Shown: piece after piece, positions 27,194-36,515 of the stretch | How positions within the stretch are numbered: the first letter of the stretch is position 1 | How the letters are laid out: the number at the start of each line of letters is the position of its first letter | NCBI GenBank assembly: GCA_002298785.1 | Contig: DBMR01000059.1 | Coordinates: 248,001-312,000, forward strand | Reading direction: 5' to 3' | DNA length: 64,000 nt | Origin: Verrucomicrobia subdivision 3 bacterium UBA693 | GTDB lineage: Bacteria; Verrucomicrobiota; Verrucomicrobiia; Limisphaerales; UBA8199 | Notes under the pieces: generated by a model | What the model saw: the letters and a program-made list of their open reading frames with translations, nothing else | What the model was told of the DNA's origin: nothing | The model's database searches: none | Program-made: the position numbers and the translations under genes

Positions 27194-29413
27194 CTATTTA
27201 ACCAGGATCCACCGGCGACAAAGGGTTGCTTCCGTCCGGCGCGGACCAGCGGGAACCGCTCGGCATTTGAGAATGCACTTCCCTTGAGCCATAGCCGGGA
27301 TCGGCAAACGAACTGCGACCGCGGTTTCTCCGAGAGCCCCCATCTCAAAAGGCCGGCTGACGGTGCTAAAGATCCGGCGTGATTCATTTTCGAGCGAGAG
27401 CACCAGGTCCCCACGAGTAGGCTGGTCTTGATCGTTTACGAGCAACACTTCGAACTCTTTATCCGCGGTGGGAGTTATGGTGGTTTGAAAGAAATTCACG
27501 CATACCCCCAGTGGTTTGAAGGCCTCGCCAAGGTAGTCAGCAAAATGCGGGTCCAGTTTCAGCCTGGTGACATCGATAAAGTGATCCGAGGTATACACCC
27601 CGGGGTAGCTACAGGTCAGGTATACGAAGTGCAGAACGCCGGCCATTTGACGATGCGCGCGCCAGAACTCGGTCTTGGCCGCCAGCACGTAGGCGTTCCA
27701 GGCAAAGCGCATGTCCGGGGTGGAATCTGGCCCCAACACGAGCGGGTAGAGCTTCTCAGTGAGGAGCGTGGGGCTGCCGTCGCGATTCAACCAGACCCAG
27801 CCATACTCGTTGATCAGGATGGGGTGTGGCTCAGCGGGCACATACCAAGCCTCGGCTTTGCCACTGCGCTGCTCGAGGTCGGACAGCCTGAATTTCAGCT
27901 CATTGCCGCTGGCACTGCCCTGATACAGGTAAGGATGGTACTCGATCGGGTCGTTGGGTTCGGCAGGTGCGTTGTAACTATTCTCCCAGGGACGCGCCGA
28001 CAGGTCGAGTGATCGCACCGCTGGAATGATCTGCGTACCAAATACCGGGTCAAGGGTTTCGTTGTTGGCATCCCAGATTGCTACGCTGGGATGATTCCAA
28101 TTGTCGCGCAGCCATTCGGAGTATTGCCTGGTCATTTCGGGCACATCCCAATGACGCGCGTAATTGCGGTCCCAATTGGGCGCACCGGTCCAAATGAAAA
28201 ACTCGTTTTGGACCAACAGCCCGGTTTCGTCGGCAATTTCGAGCCATTGCTCCGGTACTGGGCCGATGCAAAACCGGAAGCTGTTCCAATGCATGGAACG
28301 AGGAATCTCCGAGAGGAGCTGGCGCAGCCATTTTTCGTTCCAGGGCAAATCGCCACAGGAGGGATCCTCGAAAAATCGGTGGAGCGTGATGTTGGACCCG
28401 CGGAGATAGCATGCTTTACCATTCAAGTAGAATCGACCGGTTTTGGCGTCAGCACGGAATTCACGCATGCCGAAGCGGGTTTCGAGTGAATCACCGCGCG
28501 TGCGAGTCTCAACGACATAAAGGAATGGATCGTCCGGCGACCATAAATGCGCGTCGGGCACAGGGATTAGCTGCTCGACGGTCTTTTCCTCTCCAGCCAG
28601 GAGTTTCACCTGCTGCTCCGGCGATCGAGCGACGACCTTGCCACTTTTCCAGGTTCGGACTTCCTGGCGCAGCGCCGTCGCGCGCGGTGCGATGCCGTAA
28701 TTTTTCAGGCGCGTTTGCACCAGGACCTCCCCAGTTCCCACGCGTGGCGCTACCTGGACCGAAATGATCGCTGGATCGTCACAAAACCAAACCGATACCC
28801 GATCATAAATGCCCGGTGTCCATTTGAGCTTTTCAAAATCAGTGCCCGCTGGGAAGCTGGCCGGCAAAACGCCGGGGTGCGCGCCAATCCGGATCAACAA
28901 CTCATTCTTCGCATTCCACCTAATGGCGGCGGACAAATCGAAAATGCCCGCGGTGAAGCAGCCGGCGTGTTCGCCGACCGGTTTGCCGTTGAGCCACACT
29001 GCCGTACCGAACTGGGCTTTGTTGATGCGGAGGGTAGCATTCGCGCGGAATTTAGAAGCCGAAAAGTGGGTCCGATACCAAAAGTAATTACGCTCCTGGC
29101 GGGAAATGCCGGGCGTGTGGACGCGAGCGCTCTCGGGTAATTGTTGTTTCCGGATCCGATTGGCAATCAACTCCTGGCTGTCGAAAGAATCGACATCCGG
29201 GAACGCCGGTCGCGCCTGGTTCACAAGGCCGGGAACTATTACATGGTGATTAAACGCGGTCGGAATCGAGTCGGCGGACATGCTGTCCGCAATCTCCCAG
29301 CGACCATTCAGATCCAGAGTGCGCCGACCGGATTCACCGGCCCATCCAATCGATGTAACCAGAACAATAATCAACCCTTGAATGACCCGGAAGTGAGTCG
29401 GCTCGATTTTCAT
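27194..29413 (-). CDS. Exported glycoside hydrolase family 2 protein
   Basis: The 739-aa protein has an N-terminal signal (VIQGLIIVLVTSIGWA|GE). A jelly-roll sugar-binding domain follows (about 30-215, LDLNGRWEI, WLNGKPVGEHAGCF), then an Ig-like domain (215-320) and a TIM barrel from about 320. The acid/base Glu452 lies in WDANNETLDP, and the nucleophile Glu536 lies in ILINEYGW. These match GH2 enzymes (beta-galactosidase, mannosidase, glucuronidase). NITLHRFFEDP and MHWNSFRF mark the barrel start. Which sugar it removes cannot be told. The stop lies 42 nt from the convergent gene at 27151, and the start faces the DUF190 gene. Confidence 0.87.
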   Translation of the reverse strand: MKIEPTHFRVIQGLIIVLVTSIGWAGESGRRTLDLNGRWEIADSMSADSIPTAFNHHVIVPGLVNQARPAFPDVDSFDSQELIANRIRKQQLPESARVHTPGISRQERNYFWYRTHFSASKFRANATLRINKAQFGTAVWLNGKPVGEHAGCFTAGIFDLSAAIRWNAKNELLIRIGAHPGVLPASFPAGTDFEKLKWTPGIYDRVSVWFCDDPAIISVQVAPRVGTGEVLVQTRLKNYGIAPRATALRQEVRTWKSGKVVARSPEQQVKLLAGEEKTVEQLIPVPDAHLWSPDDPFLYVVETRTRGDSLETRFGMREFRADAKTGRFYLNGKACYLRGSNITLHRFFEDPSCGDLPWNEKWLRQLLSEIPRSMHWNSFRFCIGPVPEQWLEIADETGLLVQNEFFIWTGAPNWDRNYARHWDVPEMTRQYSEWLRDNWNHPSVAIWDANNETLDPVFGTQIIPAVRSLDLSARPWENSYNAPAEPNDPIEYHPYLYQGSASGNELKFRLSDLEQRSGKAEAWYVPAEPHPILINEYGWVWLNRDGSPTLLTEKLYPLVLGPDSTPDMRFAWNAYVLAAKTEFWRAHRQMAGVLHFVYLTCSYPGVYTSDHFIDVTRLKLDPHFADYLGEAFKPLGVCVNFFQTTITPTADKEFEVLLVNDQDQPTRGDLVLSLENESRRIFSTVSRPFEMGALGETAVAVRLPIPAMAQGKCILKCRAVPAGPRRTEATLCRRWILVK

Positions 29414-29547
29414 AATCAGGAGCGATGTGATTTCGCCCTCAGATTAGTGAACAACCCCGCCGTTTACGCAAGGCGAAACGAGAGCTTTGCGTTGATTCAG
29501 TTTGCTGCTCCGCACCAGCGGCGTTATGGTTGCCTCAGGAGAAAACC

Positions 29548-29904
29548 ATGCAATTACCCCAGGAAGCCATGTTGTTGAGAGTGTTCATCGGGGAAAGCGA
29601 CCGATGGGAACACCGCCCACTATACGAGGCGATCGTCCTCAAAGCGCGGGAAACGCACCTCGCGGGGGCAACCGTGTTGCGCGGTCCCTTGGGATTCGGC
29701 AAATCCAGCCGACTGCACACCGCGAAAATCCTGCGCCTTTCGATGGATCTGCCGCTTGTGATCGAAATCGTGGATTCGGAGGAGAAAATCCAGTCTTTCC
29801 TGCCGATCCTCGGCGATATGCTCAAAGGTGGGTTGGTGACCCTGGAAAAAGTTCGGGTCATGGTTTATCGCAGGGTTGCTGGCTCTGAATCGCCCCAGAG
29901 CTAG
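29548..29904 (+). CDS. DUF190 (PII-like) protein
   Basis: The ATG at 29548 is supported by a strong Shine-Dalgarno sequence (CAGGAGA, 29536-29542); a TTG at 29530 is less likely. The 118-aa protein has the DUF190 pattern MLLRVFIGESDRWEHRPLYE, then LRGPLGFG, LPLVIEIVDSEEKI, and TLEKVRVMVYR at the end. DUF190 has a PII-like ferredoxin fold and is often encoded next to the fluoride channel gene crcB. No crcB is in this window and the gene is isolated. A regulatory role is likely but the ligand is unknown. Confidence 0.85.
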   Translation: MQLPQEAMLLRVFIGESDRWEHRPLYEAIVLKARETHLAGATVLRGPLGFGKSSRLHTAKILRLSMDLPLVIEIVDSEEKIQSFLPILGDMLKGGLVTLEKVRVMVYRRVAGSESPQS

Positions 29905-29963
29905 CGGTTATTCACCCCAGGCCCCGAGGCGGGTCCCAGCTCTCTTGGAATGCCTGCAGGCGA

Positions 29964-31547
29964 TTATGGCTTGATCGACAACGGTTCGGCTGGCTTGCGC
30001 TCCTCATGTAGTTCAATCGCGCGCATGACTCGTAACGGATGGTCCGTTTGAATCAGGTCAATGCCCCAATCCATGGCTTTGGAATACTCGGTGATTTGCT
30101 CGTTCCGACCGAGGGCGTCGGAGAATACTTTCACCCCGGCGGCATGACAATTGGCGATGAGCTCCTTGGAAAGGATTTCCCAATCCACATCCACCGCGTA
30201 GGGCTCCACACTCGTGGCGAGACTTGCCAGGTCGCCTGGTTTGCGGAGAGGCGGAAGCCGGCGAATGCGCGGCTCCAGGGCTTTGAGCCGGGTTAAGTAC
30301 TCCGGTGATTGATAAACCACTGTACGATCGATGAGTTGGTGCCGTTTCAACGCTGCCACCAAGGCTTCCGGTGGAATGACTTTCGCGTCAAAATAAAGCT
30401 CGGACTTGCTGTCGATAGCGCTGAGAAAGTCATCCAGGGAAGGCAGCGGCACAGAGGCGTATGGTCGGCCGAATTTGACGCCCGCACTGAGCTTTCGGAG
30501 CATGTCGGACGGCACTTTTTCAATCGGTCCATCCCCGTCCGTGGTGCGATTAAGCCGCGAATCGTGGAGCAGGAAGAAAGCTCCATCGAGTGAGGTGCGG
30601 ACGTCGAATTCGACGAAATCCGTCCCCAACTGCGCGGCCTTGGCAAACGCTGGCAGCGTGTTTTCGGGGGCATAACGTCCTGCACCGCGGTGCAGCGAGA
30701 TTTCGACCGGTCGCCTGGGCACCCGCCGCCACAGCGCATGCGCCAGCACCGCTTCCGGCAGGTCGGTCTGTATCCAATCCGCACCGACCGCGAGCGCCTT
30801 TTCCCACATCCCTGGTTGGTCCCACTCGCCAAGCACCTTGACCTGTACTTTAATCCCGGCGCGAGCAAAAGAGTCGCGCACGGCGACTGTGAGATCCGGT
30901 GCATCGATTTCGACTGCCGCCAAGCCGTTGGTGATGGCGAAGTCCGGCATCGGCAGGCCCGGACGCCACTTGGCCATAAGGGCGATCTTGCCGCCGGAGG
31001 CTCGTCGTAACAGGTCCAACTGCTTTAGATCGGAATAGACCACCACCTGGCGCTCCATGCCGGCATTGAGGATTTCCCGGGCGAGTTGTTCTGGATTGAC
31101 GGCTTTGCAGTCAAGGTAAAGGTTCAATCGCTCTTTGCTGGTGGCAAAACAGTCCTGCAGCGACAACAGCGGCTCCCCGGCGAATCGCGCCGCAAACTTC
31201 GAGCCCGCATCCAATTGACGCAATTCTGCCAACGAGTAGTCCGCAATTTTCCACCGCTTGCCCGACAAATCCGTGAACTCGGCATCGTGGCAGAGGATGT
31301 GCTGGCCGTCCTTGGTCAAACGAAGATCGACTTCCGCCCACTCCAAGCCGTCTTCAATGCAATGAGTTAACGCTGCCCGTGTGTTTTCCGGAGCCTGACG
31401 GGATGCCCCGCGGTGAGCCATGACCTGAGTCGAGCGAGGTGGTTGTACCGGCTCGAAAAATGGAAAGTACGCGGCGTTCGAAGCCCCAGGTGGGATCGTG
31501 ACGGCAAGGAACATCAGCAAACAAGTTCGCCAGAAGGTCGCAGGCAT
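29964..31547 (-). CDS. Tandem glycerophosphodiester phosphodiesterase domains, exported
   Basis: Starting at ATG 31547 the protein has 527 aa and a signal peptide (TFWRTCLLMFLAVTIPPGAS). Two GDPD barrels follow. The first begins MAHRGASRQAPENTRAAL (about 42-270) with LCHDAEFTDLSGK. The second begins SLHRGAGRYAPENTLPAF (about 285-520) with LLHDSRLNRTTDGDG. Both keep the HRG and HD histidines and the early Glu of the family. Such enzymes split glycerophosphodiesters into glycerol-3-phosphate and an alcohol, in this case in the periplasm or on the cell surface. A duplicated GDPD in one chain is unusual. The longer start at 31583 is not needed. Confidence 0.88.
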   Translation of the reverse strand: MPATFWRTCLLMFLAVTIPPGASNAAYFPFFEPVQPPRSTQVMAHRGASRQAPENTRAALTHCIEDGLEWAEVDLRLTKDGQHILCHDAEFTDLSGKRWKIADYSLAELRQLDAGSKFAARFAGEPLLSLQDCFATSKERLNLYLDCKAVNPEQLAREILNAGMERQVVVYSDLKQLDLLRRASGGKIALMAKWRPGLPMPDFAITNGLAAVEIDAPDLTVAVRDSFARAGIKVQVKVLGEWDQPGMWEKALAVGADWIQTDLPEAVLAHALWRRVPRRPVEISLHRGAGRYAPENTLPAFAKAAQLGTDFVEFDVRTSLDGAFFLLHDSRLNRTTDGDGPIEKVPSDMLRKLSAGVKFGRPYASVPLPSLDDFLSAIDSKSELYFDAKVIPPEALVAALKRHQLIDRTVVYQSPEYLTRLKALEPRIRRLPPLRKPGDLASLATSVEPYAVDVDWEILSKELIANCHAAGVKVFSDALGRNEQITEYSKAMDWGIDLIQTDHPLRVMRAIELHEERKPAEPLSIKP

Positions 31548-31672
31548 AGTTAGATAGTTGCACAGCGCCAAATGGCAGTCCACTGACGCCAGAGACGCTT
31601 ATGGCAATTATAGGGCATGCCAATAATCTGCTTGGCCCATCGCCCTTTGGCAAGCTGCGTTAGCGATCGCTT

Positions 31673-33547
31673 TCAGCTCGCAAGTTTCACTTTGAGCCGC
31701 CGTCCCTTTAGTTGGGTCCGGTTCAATTTGGCGACAATCCCGGCGGCAGAATCAGTCGTGACGTCCACGAAACTGTGGCGCTCCCGAATATCCACATAGC
31801 CAACCGTGGGTCGCGGGAGACCGGTCTGACCGAGAATTGTCTCCACAATCTCAGTCGAGGTTACGCCAAGGTCACTACCCACACTCATGAACAGGCGCGT
31901 CTGGCCGTCGGGCGTTCTGCGGCTCGCAGCTTTGGGAGGATTGGCCTGGGGCGTGAACGCAGGGCGCGGAGCGCGCTGAATTACCGGTCGTGGCGGTGCC
32001 GCGGGGGCAACCGACGCCGGCGGCGGCACAGGCGGAGAGGTCACAGGTTGGTCTGGCGCCTTGGAAACCGATTGAGTTGGTGCAACCGGACGGACCGGAC
32101 GTTCGACACGCGTTGCTGGAGCCTGGTGAGCCTTCTCCCGGCGCGATGGTCGATGCTCGGCGAAGCTTTCCAGCCCTCGTGACGCCTGGCGATCGTGGCG
32201 CCCTGCCGGACGGCTGCGTTCGGCCGTTTCCGTCCGCGTAGACTGTGCCGGTGCGGATTCGCCTGCCTGGAGCAAATGCAACACCGCAGATACGATATCC
32301 GTAGAGTTGAAGCCTTCCTCTAACAAGCGCTCGACCAGGTGGTCCTGGGGTTTATAATCGTTGCCCCGCAGGGTGGCACGCAGTTTATCGAGCAGCAAGT
32401 TCGACCGGGCTTCTTCCACCTCAACGAGTGTGGGCGGTTTGGCGCGGTGAATACGGGTCTGCGTATAACGTTCGATGTTCCGGATTTGGAAGACCTCCCG
32501 GCCCGACGCAAACGAGATGGCCCGACCGCTGCGGCCCTGGCGCCCCGTCCTGCCGATGCGATGGACGTAATCCTCGCCGTCATAGGGCAAATCATAGTTG
32601 AACACCACCTGTACATCGTCCACGTCGATCCCCCGGGCGGCGACATCGGTAGCCACCAGGAATTCCAGCCCGGACTTGCGGAATTTGTTCATCACTCGAT
32701 CGCGCATTGGCTGGCTCATGTCGCCGTGCAGGCGATCCGCCGAATAGCCCTGTGCGTTCAGATGATCCACCAGATCATCCACCATTCGCTTGGTATTGCA
32801 GAAAATGATCCCCAGCTTGAGGTCGTATAAATCAATCAGCCGGGTTAGCACCTCCAGTTTCGACCAGCGGTCCACCTCGTAATAGACCTGCTCCACGGTC
32901 GGCACGGTCATCGCCTTCTGCTCCATCCTGACGCTGCGCGGTTCGCGCGAATTCTTCTCAATCAACTGCTGGATTGGGCGGGGAATGGTGGCGGAGAAAA
33001 ACACCGTTTGGCGGGCGCTGGGCGTCTCCTGCAGGATCAACTCAATATCCTCGCGGAAACCCATGTTCAACATCACATCGACTTCATCCAGCACCACCAT
33101 CTTCAACGTGGCGAGGTTGAGAGTTCCCCGACGCATATGGTCCATGACGCGTCCGGGAGTGCCGATGACGATTTGCGCTCCCTGCCGCAAGCCCAGAAAC
33201 TGCCGGTCATAGGATTGGCCGCCGTAGATGGGCAGTGCATGCACACCCCGTTTAAAGAGCGCCAACTTGTGTACCTCTTCAGAGACCTGCACCGCCAATT
33301 CGCGGGTCGGGCACAATATCAGTACCTGGGGCGAACGCAGCGCCGGATCCACTTTCTCCACTGCCGGAATGGCGAATGCCGCAGTCTTGCCGGAGCCGGT
33401 TTGCGATTGTCCAACCACATCCTGGCCCGCCATCAACAGTGGAATCGCCTCCGATTGGATGGGCGAGGCTTGCTCAAAACCCATTTTGTCGACGGCTTTA
33501 AGTAGTTCGGCGGACAGTCCCAGTTCAGAAAACAGTTTCTTTGTCAT
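31673..33547 (-). CDS. deaD: DEAD-box-type RNA helicase with DbpA-like RNA-binding domain
   Basis: The 624-aa protein has the Q motif (KMGFEQASPIQSEAIP), Walker A SQTGSGKT (48-55), motif II as DEVD (154-157) rather than DEAD, FFSATI (motif III), and VATDVAARGIDVDDV with HRIGRTGRQGRSG (motifs V-VI). A Pro/Ala/Arg-rich linker (about 420-540) connects to a C-terminal DbpA/CsdA RNA-recognition domain (VGYVDIRERHSFVDV, then LKGRRLKVKLAS). CsdA/DeaD homologues unwind rRNA structures during ribosome assembly and cold growth. The gene is monocistronic, with 207 nt separating it from the EF-hand gene. Confidence 0.9.
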   Translation of the reverse strand: MTKKLFSELGLSAELLKAVDKMGFEQASPIQSEAIPLLMAGQDVVGQSQTGSGKTAAFAIPAVEKVDPALRSPQVLILCPTRELAVQVSEEVHKLALFKRGVHALPIYGGQSYDRQFLGLRQGAQIVIGTPGRVMDHMRRGTLNLATLKMVVLDEVDVMLNMGFREDIELILQETPSARQTVFFSATIPRPIQQLIEKNSREPRSVRMEQKAMTVPTVEQVYYEVDRWSKLEVLTRLIDLYDLKLGIIFCNTKRMVDDLVDHLNAQGYSADRLHGDMSQPMRDRVMNKFRKSGLEFLVATDVAARGIDVDDVQVVFNYDLPYDGEDYVHRIGRTGRQGRSGRAISFASGREVFQIRNIERYTQTRIHRAKPPTLVEVEEARSNLLLDKLRATLRGNDYKPQDHLVERLLEEGFNSTDIVSAVLHLLQAGESAPAQSTRTETAERSRPAGRHDRQASRGLESFAEHRPSRREKAHQAPATRVERPVRPVAPTQSVSKAPDQPVTSPPVPPPASVAPAAPPRPVIQRAPRPAFTPQANPPKAASRRTPDGQTRLFMSVGSDLGVTSTEIVETILGQTGLPRPTVGYVDIRERHSFVDVTTDSAAGIVAKLNRTQLKGRRLKVKLAS

Positions 33548-33696
33548 TCAACGATTTACCAACATACCCTTTCCCCTGCCGAAATGAGAGAGGTATTTAT
33601 TAGCATTTGGGAATGTCGACGGTGCTTTTGGGTGTAGAGTCGGGTCGCAGCTTGGCGCTAATCCGCCGCATTAACCCCACTTTCGCACTATAACTG

Positions 33697-33728
33697 AAAA
33701 AACCCGCCAGACCTATTGATCCGGCGGG
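33697..33728 (-). terminator. Intrinsic terminator of the EF-hand gene
   Basis: Read on the minus strand, CCCGCC pairs with GGCGGG around a 14-nt loop and is followed by six T (33702 to 33697). It lies 27 nt after the stop of the gene at 33756. Confidence 0.8.
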
Positions 33729-33755
33729 CCCTGCAAAAACTCGATGTGGCCGAGC

Positions 33756-34031
33756 TTACTTCGAGGCTTTCTTTCCCTGTTTCTTGCCCAAACCAGCCTT
33801 TTCCAGCTTCTCCTTGTCTTCCGCGCTAATTTTCGCGCGCTCTTCCTTGTCCAACTTCTTGTCGCCGTTGGTGTCGTATTTGGCAACCATGGATTTCCAA
33901 AGAGTTTTCTGCTCTTCGGTCATTTTATGGCCCTTTTTCGAGCCGCCTTGCGCCTTCTGGGCATCCTGAGCCTGGGTGGAGAATGCCACCGCGCAAGCCG
34001 CGCAAATTACTGCAATTAGAACTTTTTTCAT
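33756..34031 (-). CDS. Small exported EF-hand protein
   Basis: The 91-aa protein has a clear signal peptide (KKVLIAVICAACAVAFSTQA|Q). The mature chain is very rich in Lys and contains one canonical EF-hand loop, DTNGDKKLDKEE, with Asp, Asn, Asp and Lys at the usual positions and Glu at position 12. A second, degenerate loop may start at ISAEDKEK. It probably binds Ca2+ outside the cytoplasm. Small one-loop EF-hand proteins are common in Verrucomicrobiota, and the role is unknown. It has its own terminator and appears monocistronic. Confidence 0.78.
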   Translation of the reverse strand: MKKVLIAVICAACAVAFSTQAQDAQKAQGGSKKGHKMTEEQKTLWKSMVAKYDTNGDKKLDKEERAKISAEDKEKLEKAGLGKKQGKKASK

Positions 34032-34181
34032 GTTATTCTTGATATCGTTTTTGGGTCTTGTTGACCGCTTGTCACACCTAGACGCCAGGATTCAAACCAA
34101 GGTTACATCGCTCGTGTGCAGAATTGCAGGATGGAGTGGCTATCAAAGCCACCATCCGCAAGTCGGTTCCGCCGATAAGCC

Positions 34182-36230
34182 TCAGCCGCAAGCGGCACGC
34201 ATCGCATCGAAGAGGCTCTTACCCGCATCCGGTTTAATCGGCGCGGCAGCTTTTTCATCCGCGCGCTCCACCAGTTCCGACGGCAATTCCTTGAGAAACG
34301 GGGAGGGCCTGGAGGTCACCAGCTTACCGTATTTCTTTCGTCCCCCGCTGTGGCTAATGGCCAAGGTCTGCATGGCCCGGGTGATTGCCACGTAAAAGAG
34401 CCGACGTTCTTCGTCCAGAGTGCCTTCCACCTTGGATCGCTCGTGCGGCAGGAGTCCGTCTTCCATGCCGGCAATAAAAACGTGCGGAAACTCGAGGCCC
34501 TTGCAGCTATGCATGGTTATTAAAGTCACCGAGTTTCCGGAGATCTCGTCTTCCTTTTCCCGCTGGTTATCGAGGGTGACCTCCGCCAGAAAATTCTCGA
34601 GCCGCTCGAGCGGTGGCGCCGCGAGGTCGCTTCCATCTAACGAAGGCAAAATGTCCTTCAGATTGCGAATCCGGGATTCGGCAACTTCCGGATTTTTCTC
34701 GAGGCGCCGCAACTCTTCCATGTAGCCGATTTCCGCCAGGAACCGCTCCGCCCAGCGCAGCATGAAGCCCGGGTCACGCGAAAGGCTCTCGGTTTGCAGC
34801 ACGCCCCGGGTGCGCGCGATAAAGGCAACAAACTGCTCGATGCTCTCCCTTGTCTTGCCCATAAAGGTGGTCGTGACGGCGGGGTTCTTCATCGCTGCAT
34901 AGACGCTGCCTTTGCGTTCCTGGCTGGCATTGAGCAACCGTTCCATCGTGGCTTCGCTCAGACCTCGGGCGGGCACGTTCGCAATCCGCAGCAGGCTGAT
35001 GTCGTCATGCGGATTCATGAAGGTTTTCAGGTACGCCAGTAAATCCCGTACTTCACGACGGTCGAAGAAGCTCTGCCCTCCGATGATGTGATAACGCACG
35101 TTCATCGAGCGGAGTGCCGTCTCGAGGGGGCGGGACTGCGCGTTCGTCCGAAATAAAATAGCCTGGTCGCTCCAAGGTATCCGCTCGGTCACACGGAGAT
35201 ACTCGATGCGGCCAACAATCCCCTGCGCCTCCTCCTCGTCATCTCTATATGCTGCCAGGGAGATGCGCGACCCCTGCCCTTTGTCCGACCAAAGCTGTTT
35301 ACCTCGGCGCTGCGTGTTCTTTTTGATCACCGCATTCGCTGCTGAGAGAATCGTGCTGGTGGACCGGTAGTTTTGCTCGAGCTTCACCACCTTCACGTCT
35401 GGAAAAGTCCGTTCCATGTCCAGCAGATTGGAGATTTCCGCGCCGCGCCAACCGTAGATGCTCTGGTCGTCGTCGCCCACCACGCACAAGTTGCGATGTT
35501 CTCCGGTCAAATGATGGACCAACTGAAACTGCGACGCATTGGTGTCCTGATACTCGTCTACCATTACGTACCGATACTTCTGCCGGCAATCGTTCAGGGC
35601 TTCCGGGTGTTCCCGGAACAATCGTAACGTCAACAAGATCAGGTCGTCGAAATCGACGGCGTTGCACGCGCGCAAAGCAGATTCATATTTTGGACGAATG
35701 TGAGCCGCGTGTGCGACCGCCGCCGCGTGGTCGCCGGTGGCCCGCATGGCTTTGAGACCTGAATTCTTGAGCCGGCTCAAACCCGCGAGGATCGCGCCTG
35801 GTTCCAACACTTCGCCCCGGGTATTCAGGTGCGAAAGGATCTTCTTAACCGTCCCCAATTGCTCGGATTCGTCATAAATGACGAAATTCCGTTTGTAACC
35901 CAGCTTGTCGATGTGCTGCCGCAGAATCCGAACGCACAGCGAGTGAAATGTGCAAATGGTGGGCTGCTTGTCTTTCGCGGTCGCTTCTGTAGACGTGCGG
36001 CGGCGCGGGATGAGTTTGGCTACGCGCTCCTGCATTTCTCGGGCTGCTTTGTTCGTGAACGTCACCGCGAGAATCTGGCCAGGTTCCACTCCGGATTCGA
36101 TCAGGTGGGCGATGCGGAAAGTGATTACTCGGGTCTTGCCGGTGCCGGCGCCCGCGAGGATCAGCACCGGGCCGCGATGGGTCATCACGGCCTCGCGTTG
36201 TTGCGGGTTCAGCGAAGCAAGGTTTAACAT
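34182..36230 (-). CDS. UvrD/Rep/PcrA-type superfamily 1 DNA helicase
   Basis: Starting at ATG 36230 (MLNLASLNPQQREAV) the protein has 682 aa, close to E. coli Rep. It has the SF1A motifs: Q motif LNPQQREAV, Walker A AGAGTGKT, motif Ia VTFTNKAAREMQERV, Walker B VMVDEYQDTNASQF, VVGDDDQSIYGWRGA (motif III), LEQNYRS (IV), MTMHS-like ITMHSCKGLEFPHVF (V) and EERRLFYVAITRA (VI). It unwinds DNA 3' to 5' in repair and replication restart. The C-terminal tail is short and lacks the typical UvrD Tudor-like end. The upstream frame to 36266 is not needed. Confidence 0.93.
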   Translation of the reverse strand: MLNLASLNPQQREAVMTHRGPVLILAGAGTGKTRVITFRIAHLIESGVEPGQILAVTFTNKAAREMQERVAKLIPRRRTSTEATAKDKQPTICTFHSLCVRILRQHIDKLGYKRNFVIYDESEQLGTVKKILSHLNTRGEVLEPGAILAGLSRLKNSGLKAMRATGDHAAAVAHAAHIRPKYESALRACNAVDFDDLILLTLRLFREHPEALNDCRQKYRYVMVDEYQDTNASQFQLVHHLTGEHRNLCVVGDDDQSIYGWRGAEISNLLDMERTFPDVKVVKLEQNYRSTSTILSAANAVIKKNTQRRGKQLWSDKGQGSRISLAAYRDDEEEAQGIVGRIEYLRVTERIPWSDQAILFRTNAQSRPLETALRSMNVRYHIIGGQSFFDRREVRDLLAYLKTFMNPHDDISLLRIANVPARGLSEATMERLLNASQERKGSVYAAMKNPAVTTTFMGKTRESIEQFVAFIARTRGVLQTESLSRDPGFMLRWAERFLAEIGYMEELRRLEKNPEVAESRIRNLKDILPSLDGSDLAAPPLERLENFLAEVTLDNQREKEDEISGNSVTLITMHSCKGLEFPHVFIAGMEDGLLPHERSKVEGTLDEERRLFYVAITRAMQTLAISHSGGRKKYGKLVTSRPSPFLKELPSELVERADEKAAAPIKPDAGKSLFDAMRAACG

Positions 36231-36341
36231 GGTGCGGGATTTTAGGTCGTGCAAAACCTGTGGCAAGCCCAGACGAAATCCGTCTCCAAAAAATCATGAT
36301 TGCTTTTTCCGTCAGGACACGGCAAAGTATCGGCTCTGGTT

Positions 36342-36419
36342 CGGGGCGTAGCGTAGCCTGGCTAGCGCGCTTGTTTCGGGTACAAGAGGTCGTGAGTTCG
36401 AATCTCACCGCCCCGACCA
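36342..36419 (+). tRNA. tRNA-Pro (CGG)
   Basis: A 78-nt cloverleaf with encoded CCA. The acceptor stem is CGGGGCG/CGCCCCG, the anticodon stem CTTGT/ACAAG, and the loop TTCGGGT with anticodon CGG, which reads CCG. The T-arm reads GTGAG-TTCGAAT-CTCAC. It lies between the divergent UvrD gene and the RmlD-like gene. Confidence 0.95.
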
Positions 36420-36515
36420 TTTTTCCCAAGTCCTTCCTACTCTAACCTACATTCAAGTCTCGACGGTCTAAAGGCACGCTGGCAAACTGGCCGCCAGATT
36501 CCCGGATTTGATGAA

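Noticed and set aside
29414..29530. Fluoride riboswitch upstream of the DUF190 gene
   Set aside because: I looked for the conserved GGCGAUG...CUGAUGACUCC pattern and did not find it; only a short partial match.
36260..36445. Open frame spanning tRNA-Pro
   Set aside because: It runs through the tRNA cloverleaf; the tRNA is the better explanation.
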